Below the pieces are notes generated by a model. That model saw only the letters and a list, made by a program, of their open reading frames with translations, did not search any database and was not told where the DNA came from. The position numbers and the translations under genes were made by a program. DNA of 64,000 nucleotides from Palaemon carinicauda (Eukaryota > Arthropoda > Malacostraca > Decapoda > Palaemonidae), in NCBI RefSeq assembly GCF_036898095.1, contig NC_090730.1, positions 33,010,761 to 33,074,760 on the forward strand, written 5' to 3'. Below are positions 22,688 through 32,105 of the stretch, one piece after another. Each line of letters begins with the position of its first letter. Position 1 is the first letter of the stretch.

Positions 22688-23046
22688 CACCCTGTGTAAA
22701 TAGCGTGGTTTGTATTTCGGTTACGGAACAAATGACAAATTCGAAGATAATTTGTATTTTTCCTAACCATACAAACCTTAGCTATTTACACACATTTGCC
22801 CGCCAGCCCTGTCCCCCAAGACAAGTCCTACCTCTAAGTGAAAGTGAGCATTCATCTGTGTGTGAGGGAGGGGAGGGGTAGCTAGCTACCACTCCCCTAC
22901 CCCCCCGCTAACTAGCGCGGGGGTAATACACCCTCGTTAAATTCTAATGGCTCGCCATTTCAGCTGCGCTAAAAGGTAAACCCCCTGTGTAAATAGCTAA
23001 GGTTTGTATGGTTAGGAAAAATACAAATTATCTTCGAATTTGTCAT
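22688..23046 (+). repeat. A3 ICR and right ITR
   Basis: The ICR (about 22688-22792) has GTTACGGAACAA|ATGACAAATTCG. The right ITR (about 22793-23046) is the reverse complement of the A3 left ITR at 15462-15660, including the CTCACACACAGATGAATGCT block. These repeats match better than the state of the coding region would suggest. Confidence 0.85.
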
Positions 23047-23086
23047 GTTATTGCATTTTTGGCAATTCAAACATCTACCTGTTATT

Positions 23087-24060
23087 TGTTCCGTAACTGG
23101 AATACAAACCACGTTATTTATTAGGGGTTATACTTTCGGCGGAGCTGAAATGACGAGCCATTAAAATTTAGTGAGGGTTAACTACCCACACCTCTAGTTA
23201 GCGGGGGTAGGGGGGGTTAGCTTGCTACCACTCCCGTTCACACACCTGTGATTTAGTCACTTTACTTTTGGCTCGGATCGAGAGCGGTTGTTTCCTCTCT
23301 CCCTCCTCGCCTATTCTGGACTGCCATCAATTTTTGTCTTTTATTTACTTTTTCTTATACTTGTATAAATATGAAAACATTCTTAATGTTTATGTATATA
23401 TATGTGTATAGAAATGTGGTAAGTTTCCTTTTCAGTGTTTGTGCTGTGTGTGTGATACATATACGACAACGACACTTGCATAGTAGCAAGGCCAGCACAG
23501 TTCCACTTCGTGGGGAACGACCTCTCCCTCTCTAGTCCATCGATCTTCCCGTTGGCATATAGCCGTTAACTCGGTCGCCGCAGGGGACTCGTCATCGCCT
23601 GGACCCTCTTCATTCAACTATTGTCTTCGCCTTTTCCTTCTTTCCTACGGGAAACATGGATTCTGAGCGAAGGGAATGTGGCCTTTCAAAGATTGACTGC
23701 GGTCTCTCTCTTCTCGAGGTCGTTCACCTTTATAACAACAACGTACTATTGGGGGAGCTCCTTTTCCGTGCGCGGGTTAAGTTGCTCTTCTGATTGTTTG
23801 TCTAAATTATTTTTAGTGAAAATATAATTGTATTTTAACTTTTCAGCTTTCTCCGTGGGAACACTTCCCTTCGGAGGGTCAGTGGTTCTCACTATTAGTG
23901 AATATTCTTAGCTGCTTTAGATAATAATTTTTGTTTTTATTACAGTTACTTCGCTCCCCCCTTCTCCCGTGGATGTCGACTAGGGAAGGAAGAGCGCAAT
24001 ACTTAATTTTATGCTTTCCCCTCTTCGGAGTTCCTCCTGGGGAATTTGTTAAATAATTAC
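23087..24060 (+). mobile_element. A5 part 1: left end of a family A DIRS
   Basis: It starts TTGTTCCGTAACTGG and carries a full left ITR to about 23280, then a leader like that of A3 (TTTTCAGCTTTCT, ATTACAGTTAC). It breaks off at 24060 where the A4 left end begins. The continuation appears to be at 46440 onward, after A4. A tract GGGGTTCCTCTTCGGAGT with following AATT-rich sequence is found on both sides, so the exact join is uncertain. Confidence 0.7.
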
Positions 24061-24089
24061 TATTCCATAACTGAAATACAAACCACGCT
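24061..24089 (+). mobile_element. A4 part 1: first ~29 bp of the A4 left end
   Basis: ATTCCATAACTGAAATACAA followed by ACCACGCT is the outermost family A left end. It stops at CGCT, where B1 begins. The missing next bases (ATTTACATGGGG) are found at 38119, right after B1. A4's own ICR (46086-46135) carries the uninterrupted reverse complement, which confirms the junction. Confidence 0.85.
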
Positions 24090-24650
24090 TTTTAAATATT
24101 TAACTTAGCCGGTGGATATATATGTACCTAACGTCTCCGACGGTCGACAGATTAAAAAAACTCGCGAGCGATCGCTGTGGTGGTTGCTGGGTGTGACCAC
24201 TAGCGCCGACTGCCGGCCAGGTACCGCATATATTTCCCCAGGAATTTAGTTCTCTGTCGGTTGAAATGACAACATTGGTTCCGCTCGCGATTAACCTCAA
24301 AGTTTTCAACTAATTGGTGAAGTACTTTTTTCATGGTTTTATGGCTTTCGCCGTGTTGGATTATTCTCAAACAATAAGATCTTCAATAGAAACTTTTTGA
24401 AAGGAGAGAAAAATTTTTACCCCCCTTTTTTTTTAATCTCTCTCTGGATTTCCATAGAGAGAGAGAAGATGGCCGACCCTTCCTTCAGTGTACGGAAGTG
24501 TGTTAAAGGCTTTTAATTTTTAGTAATTTTATATTTTTTCTAAGCGACCTATGCCTATCCTTTGTAGGCGGTACTGACTTGGAAAACGAAGTTAAGCAAC
24601 GTTGAGCCCATTCAACTTTTATATTTTTATAGATTGATGGGATTAATATT
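24090..24650 (+). mobile_element. B1 part 1: left ITR and leader of a family B DIRS
   Basis: The left ITR (about 24090-24270) is the reverse complement of 37879-38118: GGTGGATATATATG, ACGGTCGACAGATT, GTGGTGGTTGCTGGGTGTGA. The leader includes AAGATGGCCGACCCTTCCTT near 24468 and a 5S-like motif near 24583. It is interrupted at about 24651 by element C and resumes at 32106. Confidence 0.85.
24575..24605 (+). ncRNA. 5S rRNA box A-like motif in the B1 leader
   Basis: CGAAGTTAAGCAACGTTGAG followed by CCC matches the box A part of animal 5S rRNA over about 20 bases. The equivalent place in B3 (about 55917-55942) has a decayed version. No box C was seen in either, so this is a short motif, not a gene. 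Confidence 0.4.
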
Positions 24651-24935
24651 TCTGGGCTCGAACCTGTGCCGCCCAGTGAATAAGCTCCATTTAGCACTTA
24701 TTCTTAGGTAATTTACTGCTAAATATACCAGAGAAAAAATGTAAAGGAGTGCTAGGTTAACTAGCTCGCTCACCTATTGGTGTCGGTATAAAATTGGGCG
24801 TATAATCCAGAGGTCCCGCACTATTTAGATTCATCCACGACAAAGACCCCAATAGAGGAGAGCCGTTCAACCTCACTCGGCACCACCAACTCTGCATCCG
24901 CTCAGAACACAACTCCTTTTAGCACGCCTTTATGG
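24651..24935 (+). repeat. Family C left inverted terminal repeat
   Basis: It starts CTGGGCTCGAACCTGTGCCG and pairs with the right ITR ending at 32105. Between the ITR and the gag exon lies about 1.2 kb of non-coding leader (24936-26189) rich in T and with CCCGGGTCCTCCGG repeats near 26045 and 26130. Confidence 0.9.
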
Positions 24936-26189
24936 TAACCCGCTTTTTGTTTGTGCTCTCGTGTTTTTGCGATTTTCCTTTGGATTATGGCTTCTTCATC
25001 GGTTTCCCAGGAGACACCGTCTAAGTTAAGTACCAAGCTATGTTTTGCTGTGTTTTGAGCAATCTAGATCGTTTAATATTTAAATTATAGGAGTTTATTC
25101 TCTTCGTTCATATCGATCTTGCTTGATTCCGCTTACAGTTGGTACTCCTGTTTTGAGAGCTTTTAGTTTCACTCGCGGTGTTACTATGTGTATTATTTTT
25201 ATTATTAATTAAATTTTATTTGTTATTGTGGATATTCATTATTTAGCGTTTAGAACCCTCGTGGTTCATTTTTAGGGCCGATATCAGTTACGTATCGTAT
25301 GGCTTGCCGACTTTCGTTACTAGGCGGCAATGTTATTTTATAAGCCATCAGGTGTGTCCTTTGTGATTTATTTATTATGTTGCATGCCTTGCCCTAAATT
25401 TTTTATGTGTATATTTATATAATTTTTCAACGCTATTACTATTATAATGAATATTTGTGCTATTACTCCGTTTGATCTGTCTGGTTGGGGATCGTCAGTT
25501 GGTATCCCTGCTGCTCCGTATCACGTGATCCTCCCCCAAGCTCCCCCTCTCGCTAGGTGGGCGGCTAGGCTTCTCTCCCCCCTCCCCTAGGGGACCGTTG
25601 CCTTCCCTCCTTTTAGAGGGGGTAGTTCAGTGTTTATGGACTTTGTCCTCCGGGTGTCCCGGCGGGTTCGTCTCTGTCTAGACTGGTTGGCCACCGGTCA
25701 ACAGAGTTGGATCCCGGTGCACCCTATTGTATATTCACTTATCACACTTTTATTATGTTATACGAAACCCTCCGGGTTCGGTTGGCGGTTCTTATCTACA
25801 GTTCCGCCCCCCTATTAATTTATAACAGTTCCTATGATTATATATGATTATATATGACAGATCACTATCCCGGAGTTCCTATTTGAATTGGTTTATGGAT
25901 ATACTTTTATTTCCCGGCCCGGGGCTTAACCTCGCTCCGGGAAATCAGACACCATGTGTCTTAATTCTTTGTTGCATCCCTTTTATGCTCCCGGCTCGAC
26001 CGGAATGGATAGCTATACTTTAGTCTTAAGTTAGACTTATGTTTAGGCCCGGGTCCTCCGGACCCGCCCCTACTTAAGAATATTACAGTTAAGCTCTAAT
26101 CTTATGTTAGACTTATGTTAGGCCCGGGTCCTCCGGATCCGCCCCTACTTAAGAGAAATACAGTTTCTCATATACTATTCTTTTTATAG
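24936..26189 (+). other. Family C 5' leader, non-coding
   Basis: No coding potential is obvious apart from a short ATG frame at 24988 (MASSSVSQ...). A near-duplicated segment of about 80 bp (TTAGACTTATGTTTAGGCCC at about 26034 and TTAGACTTATGTTAGGCCCG at about 26107) is present. It ends in a T-rich tract and ATAG just before the ATG at 26190, which looks like a splice acceptor. Confidence 0.55.
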
Positions 26190-26360
26190 ATGGTGCATTG
26201 TCAGACGACGGCCTGTGCGGCTGTTCTTCATCAGCCTTGTGGCCATACCGTATGTCGGTCTCACGCCCTCTGCGGAGTTCAGCTGGAGGACATCGTGGTA
26301 TGGCACCCTGATAACTGTATGGTCTGTTTTGACCTCATCACCACCCTTGGATCTGACTCG
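26190..26360 (+). CDS. Family C Gag, predicted N-terminal exon (57 aa)
   Basis: The exon opens with ATG 26190 and codes a Cys/His-rich segment: HCQTTAC, then GHTVCRSHALC and CMVC, with spacing like a zinc-binding fold. The same GHT-x-C-R-x-H-A-x-C core occurs in the family D Gag. The frame meets a stop at 26475, but a good donor (TCG|GTGAGT) at 26360/26361 and acceptor (ATTATTTCAG|GC) at 26495/26496 join it in phase 0 to the main Gag frame. The 135-nt intron and the splice are predictions. ATG may also be an internal codon if a further exon lies upstream. Confidence 0.7.
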
Positions 26361-26495
26361 GTGAGTCCCGTTGGCTATGTTGCCTTCTTATTTATTTTAC
26401 CTTTTTTTGGTATACATACACTATATAGTAAGATCTCTATGGTCTTGAAGGACCACTGGGAGTCTTCCCTTTTATAATTCCCACTATTATTTCAG

Positions 26496-28550
26496 GCATC
26501 CCCGGAGCAAAAGTCTGCGGCTCGGGCCACACTGAAAGTGTGGGTTGGTGGTTTTGCCCGAAACGTGAAATCCAAGCAGCCTTACGTCCTATCCGAAGAC
26601 TATTGTGCCATGATCTATCCTAACGCCAAGTCTTCAGCCGCTGTGGCTAGGCATGTTGCAGCTCCCATCATTGCCCACATTGATGCCACCATAGCGGGGT
26701 TCATTGATCAAGAACAAGATCCGTCGGATGCCCCCGGAGATCTGGAAGACAATGTTGAACCCATGTTATTGGATGATCTGGATGCAGGTAGGGTGGTAAG
26801 TGAGGCAGGTGTTACCGGCGCTGAGATTCCTATCCTCAGCCCCGCTCTTTCTTCTTCATCTGATCGCTCTTCCTTTCATGGTTTTTCTGGGGACCGTGAT
26901 TCGTCTCAACGATCACACCCGGTTCCCCCCAAGGATAAGTCTACATCTAGAACCTTACCTAAAGCTCGTAAGCCTCACAAGGCTTCCCATAGTTCTAAGC
27001 TGAATACAAACCCGTCATCTAAGGCTTCTGGCTCCTCCTCTAAGTCTCACGACCTGGGAGTACAATCCGCCACTCCTGCTCCTAACCCGGGCCTTTCCGA
27101 ATCAGCCATGCTTCGCATTGTGTCGGAGATGCAAGCTAAGTTGGTGTCGGAAATGCAGGCCAAGATGGACACGATGTTCTCTAACATCGGTCAGAGACTT
27201 GGGGCATTAGAGCAAGGTGCTCCGGAGCGAGTCCAAAGCTCTCTCATCCCGGATGCCTCTAAGCTCCCGCCGTTTACCAAGAATAATCCTTGGCGCATGG
27301 CTCTTCATTCCCCGTTCTCAGACGGAATGTTAACTTTGGAAGGTCTTGGCACTCGTCCTCTAGAGGACTTTGAATTCTTTCCTCCTGGTCTGGCATTTCC
27401 ATTTCATGGTTATGCCAGGCTTACCGAGGAAGCTCTGGTTCGGTTAGATAAGGTCCCCAAAGAGACTGTCATCTTCCCAAAAGAACAAGCCCAATCTGTT
27501 TGGGCTAGGTTCCTGAATGACATTGGTTGCACCAACACCATGTTGACGCCTTATAAGAGCTCCTTCACAATGTTCTTAATGGACAAAAACACCGTGACTC
27601 CATGCGTCAATAAGGTAGCAGAGCTTGCTTTCCAATATGCTCTGGAGGAGAAGCCCTTGCCTCCCATCCGATTGGTGGATCCGATCTCCCTCCTTCTTCC
27701 TTCTGGCATTGAGTGTTGGGACAATGTCCATACCACTTTTACCTCTGGCAAGCTATCAGCGGACTGTGCTTCAGTTATGTTTAGTGAGCGGCTTCCCCGT
27801 CTCCCGGAATCCCTCATTAAACAGGAGTATGATTCCCGCCTACGTGTTGGCCGTACTCTGAACTTGGCCATGTCCACGGAGTCGATAGCCTTAACTTATG
27901 ATACTGAGAGTATCTTTAAGTCTCTCAATAAGGCTACGTTGCAGTCATTATACTACGACCTTTTTGACTTCGCTATTGCTAAACGTAGGTGTCGCAAACA
28001 CGTCCTGGCTGAGGCGACTATTAGGCACGAGCCTAATAAGCTTATCCGGTCCTCCTGCTGGGGTTCAAATCTCTTCCCTGAGGATCTTGTAGAGGAAGTC
28101 TTGGCAGAGGCCACTAGAGTCAATCAGAGCCTTAAAGCCCGTTGGGGTTTGACTCCTAAACGGAAATATGACCCCGCAAATTACCAAGCCCGGGGTAGGA
28201 AGAAGCTCCGCCCGTATACCTCCACCCAGTTCAGGCAACAGCAGAGTAGTGCGTCCAATTTCCGTCTGCCTCTTCCTCCATCTCCCGTTGCTCCTGCACA
28301 GCCTTCCACCTCTCAGGCTCCTTCGGACGACTATGTCACCGTTCTGCTCCCTAAGAGCCAGCTTTCCGGTGCCTCCACCACTTCTCCTGCCTTTAACCAG
28401 TCTTATGAGGCTCATAGCTCTTCCCAGAGTTATAACAGAGGTAGAGGCTACCACCGTGGTTCAAACCAGAATAGAGGTAGAGGAAGAGTCTTTCGTAAGG
28501 GAAAGAACTTCCGAGGCGGACGTGGAGGCAACTCCTCAAGCCAATACTGA
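26496..28550 (+). CDS. Family C Gag, main exon, open (684 codons)
   Basis: The frame is open from the predicted acceptor to TGA at 28548-28550. It holds a conserved block ARATLKVWVGGFARN (compare D: ARDNLRKWVRGFQKN), a Ser/Lys-rich linker, a predicted coiled-coil-like stretch around SEMQAKLVSEMQAKMDTMF, and the Gag core with KLPPFTKNNPWRMALH, FEFFPPGLAF and NLFPEDLVEEV. The tail is an RG/RGG-type nucleic-acid-binding segment (RGRGYHRG, NRGRGRVFRKG, FRGGRGG). It overlaps the start of the RT frame by up to 380 bp. Presumed function: particle or RNP formation. Confidence 0.85.
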   Translation, partial: ASPEQKSAARATLKVWVGGFARNVKSKQPYVLSEDYCAMIYPNAKSSAAVARHVAAPIIAHIDATIAGFIDQEQDPSDAPGDLEDNVEPMLLDDLDAGRVVSEAGVTGAEIPILSPALSSSSDRSSFHGFSGDRDSSQRSHPVPPKDKSTSRTLPKARKPHKASHSSKLNTNPSSKASGSSSKSHDLGVQSATPAPNPGLSESAMLRIVSEMQAKLVSEMQAKMDTMFSNIGQRLGALEQGAPERVQSSLIPDASKLPPFTKNNPWRMALHSPFSDGMLTLEGLGTRPLEDFEFFPPGLAFPFHGYARLTEEALVRLDKVPKETVIFPKEQAQSVWARFLNDIGCTNTMLTPYKSSFTMFLMDKNTVTPCVNKVAELAFQYALEEKPLPPIRLVDPISLLLPSGIECWDNVHTTFTSGKLSADCASVMFSERLPRLPESLIKQEYDSRLRVGRTLNLAMSTESIALTYDTESIFKSLNKATLQSLYYDLFDFAIAKRRCRKHVLAEATIRHEPNKLIRSSCWGSNLFPEDLVEEVLAEATRVNQSLKARWGLTPKRKYDPANYQARGRKKLRPYTSTQFRQQQSSASNFRLPLPPSPVAPAQPSTSQAPSDDYVTVLLPKSQLSGASTTSPAFNQSYEAHSSSQSYNRGRGYHRGSNQNRGRGRVFRKGKNFRGGRGGNSSSQY

Positions 28551-30384
28551 GGTGCAGCAGGTAGGGGGGAGGCTTTATGCCTTCCGCAACAAATGGAGGT
28601 TCAGTCCCTGGGCTTTCAGTATCATCTCCAAGGGACTGGGGTGGAGTTGGATTCAAGGGCCTCCTCCTCCGAACAAATTTCATCAACATTCCACTCCGGA
28701 CCTAGTCGAATTTGTCCAGGATCTGTTACAAAAGAACGCCATACAAGAAACGAAACACCTGAAGTTTCAGGGTCGGCTGTTCAGTGTCCCGAAGAAGGAT
28801 TCAGACAAGAGAAGAGTGATTCTAGACCTATCCCTTCTCAACTTGTCCATTCAATGCGACAAGTTTCGAATGCTTACCCTCTCGCAGGTGCGGACCTTAC
28901 TTCCCCGTGGGGCCGTCACCACCTCTATCGATCTTACAGACGCCTATTATCACGTCCCGATAGCGAGACACTTCCGTCCGTATCTAGGCTTCCGCCTAGG
29001 GGACAAAAATTACTCCTTCAAGGTGATGCCTTTCGGGCTCAACATCGCCCCAAGGATCTTCACAAAGTTAGCAGAAGTCGCTGTTCAGGAACTCAGAAAT
29101 CAAGGGATTCAAGTAGTAGCCTATCTGGACGACTGGCTCATTTGGTCAGACACCTCCCAAAATTGCCTAAAAGCCACTCACAGAGTCATCCAATATCTTC
29201 AATCTCTAGGCTTCCAGATCAACTTCAAGAAGTCCCGTCTTCTTCCGAAATCAAAGTTCCAATGGCTCGGCCTGCAATGGGATCTTATATCTCATACTCT
29301 GTGTCTTCCCAAACCCAAGAGGTTAGAGATTGCAAGGAACACCAAACGCTTTCTCAAAGACAAAGTAAGTTCCAGACGACTCCAAGAGAGGATTCTGGGG
29401 TCCCTTCAATTTGCCTCAGTGACGGATCTACTTCTGAAGGCAAAATTGAAAGATATCAATCGTGTCTGGCGTTCGAGGGCAAACCGGAAGCTCCGGGACA
29501 GGAAAGTCCGCCTTCCTCCCATTCTACGGGAAAGACTTCTTCCTTGGACAAGAGCCAACAATCTGTCAAAGTCAGTTCCCCTTCGATTTCCGCCTCCGAA
29601 GTTAATCATTAACACGGACGCATCCCTATCAGGTTGGGGCGGCTATTCTCAGCTCAGGAAAGTTCAAGGTCTTTGGTCTCCCTTATTCCGCCAATTTCAC
29701 ATCAATGTGCTGGAGGCCATGGCAGTTCTTCTAACCCTGAAACGTCTCGCTCTACCCAAGAGACAACACCTTCGTCTGGTCCTCGACAGCGAAGTGGTGG
29801 TCCGCTGCCTCAACAGAGGCGGGTCAAAATCAGGGCCTCTGAACCATGTTCTAGTAGCCATATTCTCCCTAGCAGCCTCGAACCGTTGGCATCTTTCAGC
29901 TGTCCACCTGGCGGGAGTCCGGAACGTAGTGGCAGACGCCTTGTCCCGGACCTCCCCTTTAGAATCGGAATGGTCACTCGATCTAAAGTCATTCCGGTGG
30001 ATTCTCTCTCGGGTTCCCGGTCTCCAAGTGGACCTCTTCGCCACGGAATCCAACCACAAATTGAGAGTATATGTGGCTCCCAATCTAGACCCTCAGGCTT
30101 ACGCCACAGACGCCATGTCACAGAATTGGGACATCTGGGAAAGGATTTATCTCTTTCCCCCGGTGAATCTTTTACTGAAAGTCCTAGACAAACTGAGATC
30201 CTTCAAGGGACAAGTAGCCTTGGTCGCACCCAACTGGCCCAAGAGCAACTGGTATCCTCTCCTGCGAGAGTTGAGACTATATCCTCACCCGATACCCAAT
30301 CCGGTTCTGTCTCAGATAGTACAAACACGCGTTGTGTACGCTTTCTCAAACATTCAGAGCGCCCTAACTTTATGGACTTCATGA
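28168..30384 (+). CDS. Family C RT/RNase H/DAM-like polyprotein, intact
   Basis: The open frame is 738 aa; the conserved part starts near 28560, beyond the Gag stop, so the true start (frameshift or internal initiation) is unknown. RT: FQGRLFSVPKKDSDKRRVIL, SIDLTDAYYHVPI (motif A), PFGLNIAPRIF, YLDDW (motif C). RNase H: NTDASLSGWGG, LEAMAVLLTL, LDSEVVVRCL and NVVADALSRTS supply the four acidic residues. A VDLFATESN...IYLFPPVN...LVAPNWPKSNWYP block at the end corresponds to the DAM-like domain of DIRS polyproteins; a FPP motif sits where methyltransferases have D/N-PP-Y/F. No stop or frameshift. Confidence 0.9.
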   Translation: MTPQITKPGVGRSSARIPPPSSGNSRVVRPISVCLFLHLPLLLHSLPPLRLLRTTMSPFCSLRASFPVPPPLLLPLTSLMRLIALPRVITEVEATTVVQTRIEVEEESFVRERTSEADVEATPQANTEVQQVGGRLYAFRNKWRFSPWAFSIISKGLGWSWIQGPPPPNKFHQHSTPDLVEFVQDLLQKNAIQETKHLKFQGRLFSVPKKDSDKRRVILDLSLLNLSIQCDKFRMLTLSQVRTLLPRGAVTTSIDLTDAYYHVPIARHFRPYLGFRLGDKNYSFKVMPFGLNIAPRIFTKLAEVAVQELRNQGIQVVAYLDDWLIWSDTSQNCLKATHRVIQYLQSLGFQINFKKSRLLPKSKFQWLGLQWDLISHTLCLPKPKRLEIARNTKRFLKDKVSSRRLQERILGSLQFASVTDLLLKAKLKDINRVWRSRANRKLRDRKVRLPPILRERLLPWTRANNLSKSVPLRFPPPKLIINTDASLSGWGGYSQLRKVQGLWSPLFRQFHINVLEAMAVLLTLKRLALPKRQHLRLVLDSEVVVRCLNRGGSKSGPLNHVLVAIFSLAASNRWHLSAVHLAGVRNVVADALSRTSPLESEWSLDLKSFRWILSRVPGLQVDLFATESNHKLRVYVAPNLDPQAYATDAMSQNWDIWERIYLFPPVNLLLKVLDKLRSFKGQVALVAPNWPKSNWYPLLRELRLYPHPIPNPVLSQIVQTRVVYAFSNIQSALTLWTS

Positions 30385-31346
30385 AGTTTGCTACCATGCA
30401 TGGTGCCAATATCGATCCTCAAAACACCCTGTTCCTAGAATCAGATAAACGGGATTCCACCATCCGCCAATATGATTCTGCAGTTAAAAAGTTGGCAAAA
30501 TTTTTGATAGACTCAGACGTGCACTGTATGAACTTGAACCTTACAGTCACTTTCTTTAGAACTTTATTAGAATCAGGTCTGGCAGCCAATACTATCACCA
30601 CTATTAAATCTGCTTTGAAAAAGATCTTCCTAGTGGGTTTTAACATAGACTTAACCGACTCTTTGTTAGCTTCAATTCCGAAAGCCTGTGCCAGACTGAA
30701 ACCGGTTACTCGTCCTACCCCGGTGACCTGGTTCCTTAATGATGTACTCAAATTGGCTTCTGATACCATTAACAGTTCTTGTGATTACATTCCCCTTCTC
30801 AGGAAAACACTTTTCCTGGTGAGCTTGGCTTCCGGGGCAAGAATTTCTGAACTGGCAGCCTTGTCGAGAGACCCGGGTCATATTGAGTTCCTTCCTTCGG
30901 GAGAGGTCCTTCTTTCACCTAACAAATTCTTTTTGGCTAAGAACGAAGACCCTCAGAACAGATGGTCCTCCTGGAAAATTGTTCCCCTCACGCAAGATCC
31001 GTCTCTGTGCCCTGTTACTACTCTTAGGTCTTATTTATCCCGGACCTCCTCTAACTCCTCGGGGCCTCTATTCATTAGAGAACAAGGTGGTACCATTACC
31101 ATTAAAGGGATCAGGCAACAAATTTTGTATTTTATTAAACAAGCTAGCCCTGACTCTTTTCCTCTTGCACATGATATCAGAGCGGTTGCTACTTCGGTGA
31201 ACTTTTTTCACCACATGAATTTTACGGACCTTTCCAGGTATACAGGGTGGAAATCACCGTCAGTGTTCAAGAAACACTACCTTAAACATTTGGAAGCCCT
31301 AAAATTTTCTACAGTAGCTGCAGGGAGCGTAGTTACTCCCAGGTAA
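30372..31346 (+). CDS. Family C tyrosine recombinase (324 aa), intact
   Basis: The frame is open from 29634, but ATG 30372 is chosen because it overlaps the RT/RNase H stop by 13 bases (ATGGACTTCATGA) and gives a normal recombinase length; the overlap suggests coupled translation. The N-terminal SAM-like part has RQYDSAVKKLAKFL and GLAANTITTIKSAL. The catalytic residues are Arg in SGARISELAALS, His-x-x-Arg in AHDIRAVATS, Trp in YTGWKSPSVF and the nucleophile Tyr in KKHYLKH. It would insert circular cDNA, consistent with the lack of target-site duplication. Confidence 0.92.
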   Translation: MDFMKFATMHGANIDPQNTLFLESDKRDSTIRQYDSAVKKLAKFLIDSDVHCMNLNLTVTFFRTLLESGLAANTITTIKSALKKIFLVGFNIDLTDSLLASIPKACARLKPVTRPTPVTWFLNDVLKLASDTINSSCDYIPLLRKTLFLVSLASGARISELAALSRDPGHIEFLPSGEVLLSPNKFFLAKNEDPQNRWSSWKIVPLTQDPSLCPVTTLRSYLSRTSSNSSGPLFIREQGGTITIKGIRQQILYFIKQASPDSFPLAHDIRAVATSVNFFHHMNFTDLSRYTGWKSPSVFKKHYLKHLEALKFSTVAAGSVVTPR

Positions 31347-31669
31347 CTCACATGTTAATTCCTTGTCATTTTATCTCTCCCCCTTACCTGCCTCATTTAT
31401 ACCCTATTTGTATTCGTTGGTTTCGCACCTGAATACTGTTATTATATTTGTAAATTTTTAACTCCTGAGTATCTGTATATATTATCACTCACGGCATTAT
31501 TATACCTTACCTTATTTGTCAGTTGTTCTACCAAGTGGATTTATGTTCCTTTTAAGATACCCTTATAATTGTTTTTGGCACTCATCTCTGATTAAAGCAA
31601 CTTGTATTTCCCTTACGCTTATGTTTTTTCCTTTATTTTGCAAGTTTGGTGACATTTCTCTTGTATATA
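31347..31669 (+). other. Family C 3' untranslated tract
   Basis: A T-rich non-coding stretch between the recombinase stop and the ICR. No polyadenylation signal was firmly identified. Confidence 0.5.
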
Positions 31670-32105
31670 TTCACTGGGCGGCACAGGTTCGAGCCCAGAA
31701 AAGGGATTTTAACGTAGGAAAAATCTATTTCTGGGCGAGGGACCTGTGCCGCCCAGTGAACCCTCCCAGCTCCTCTCCCTTGGAGTCCCCAAACTTTGGG
31801 TGCTAAGGAGTTGGGTTCTGAGCGGATGCAGAGTTGGTGGTGCCGAGTGAGGTTGAACGGCTCTCCTCTATTGGGGTCTTTGTCGTGGATGAATCTAAAT
31901 AGTGCGGGACCTCTGGATTATACGCCCAATTTTATACCGACACCAATAGGTGAGCGAGCTAGTTAACCTAGCACTCCTTTACATTTTTTCTCTGGTATAT
32001 TTAGCAGTAAATTACCTAAGAATAAGTGCTAAATGGAGCTTATTCACTGGGCGGCACAGGTCCCTCGCCGAGAAATAGATTTTTCCTACGTCAAAATCCC
32101 TTTTT
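31670..32105 (+). repeat. Family C ICR and right ITR
   Basis: The ICR (31670-31762) contains the reverse complement of the left end (TTCACTGGGCGGCACAGGTT, then CGAGCCCAG) directly joined to that of the right end (AAAGGGATTTTAACGTAGGA). Its flanks are inverted copies of the CACTGGGCGGCACAGG motif. The right ITR follows to 32105, with outer end TACGTCAAAATCCC. Confidence 0.92.

Larger units (their letters stand above)
15462..23046 (+). mobile_element. DIRS family A copy A3, full length but ancient
   Basis: The left end (TGTTCCGTAACCGAAATAC) and left ITR run to about 15660. The ICR (about 22688-22792) and right ITR end at 23046. Despite complete and well-matching ends, the coding regions are heavily degraded. 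The 5' leader differs from A2/A4: it holds CT-rich tracts with TTTTTCAG and TTTTACAG acceptor-like sites near 16052 and 16308. A 5S rRNA-derived insertion interrupts the RT region. Confidence 0.85.
24651..32105 (+). mobile_element. Complete, apparently intact family C DIRS element
   Basis: Left ITR 24651-24935 and right ITR about 31800-32105 are reverse complements with very few mismatches over roughly 250 bp. The ICR (31670-31762) joins the reverse complements of the two outer ends. Gag, RT/RNase H and YR are all uninterrupted if one predicted 135-nt intron in gag is spliced. It is inserted in the leader of B1; aligning B1 across the gap with the same leader in B3 shows the empty site. It is a strong candidate for a recently active element. 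Confidence 0.93.

Noticed and set aside
29634..30371. Upstream extension of the family C recombinase frame
   Set aside because: It is the other-frame image of conserved RNase H sequence, with no recombinase similarity; ATG 30372 next to the RNase H stop gives a normal length.
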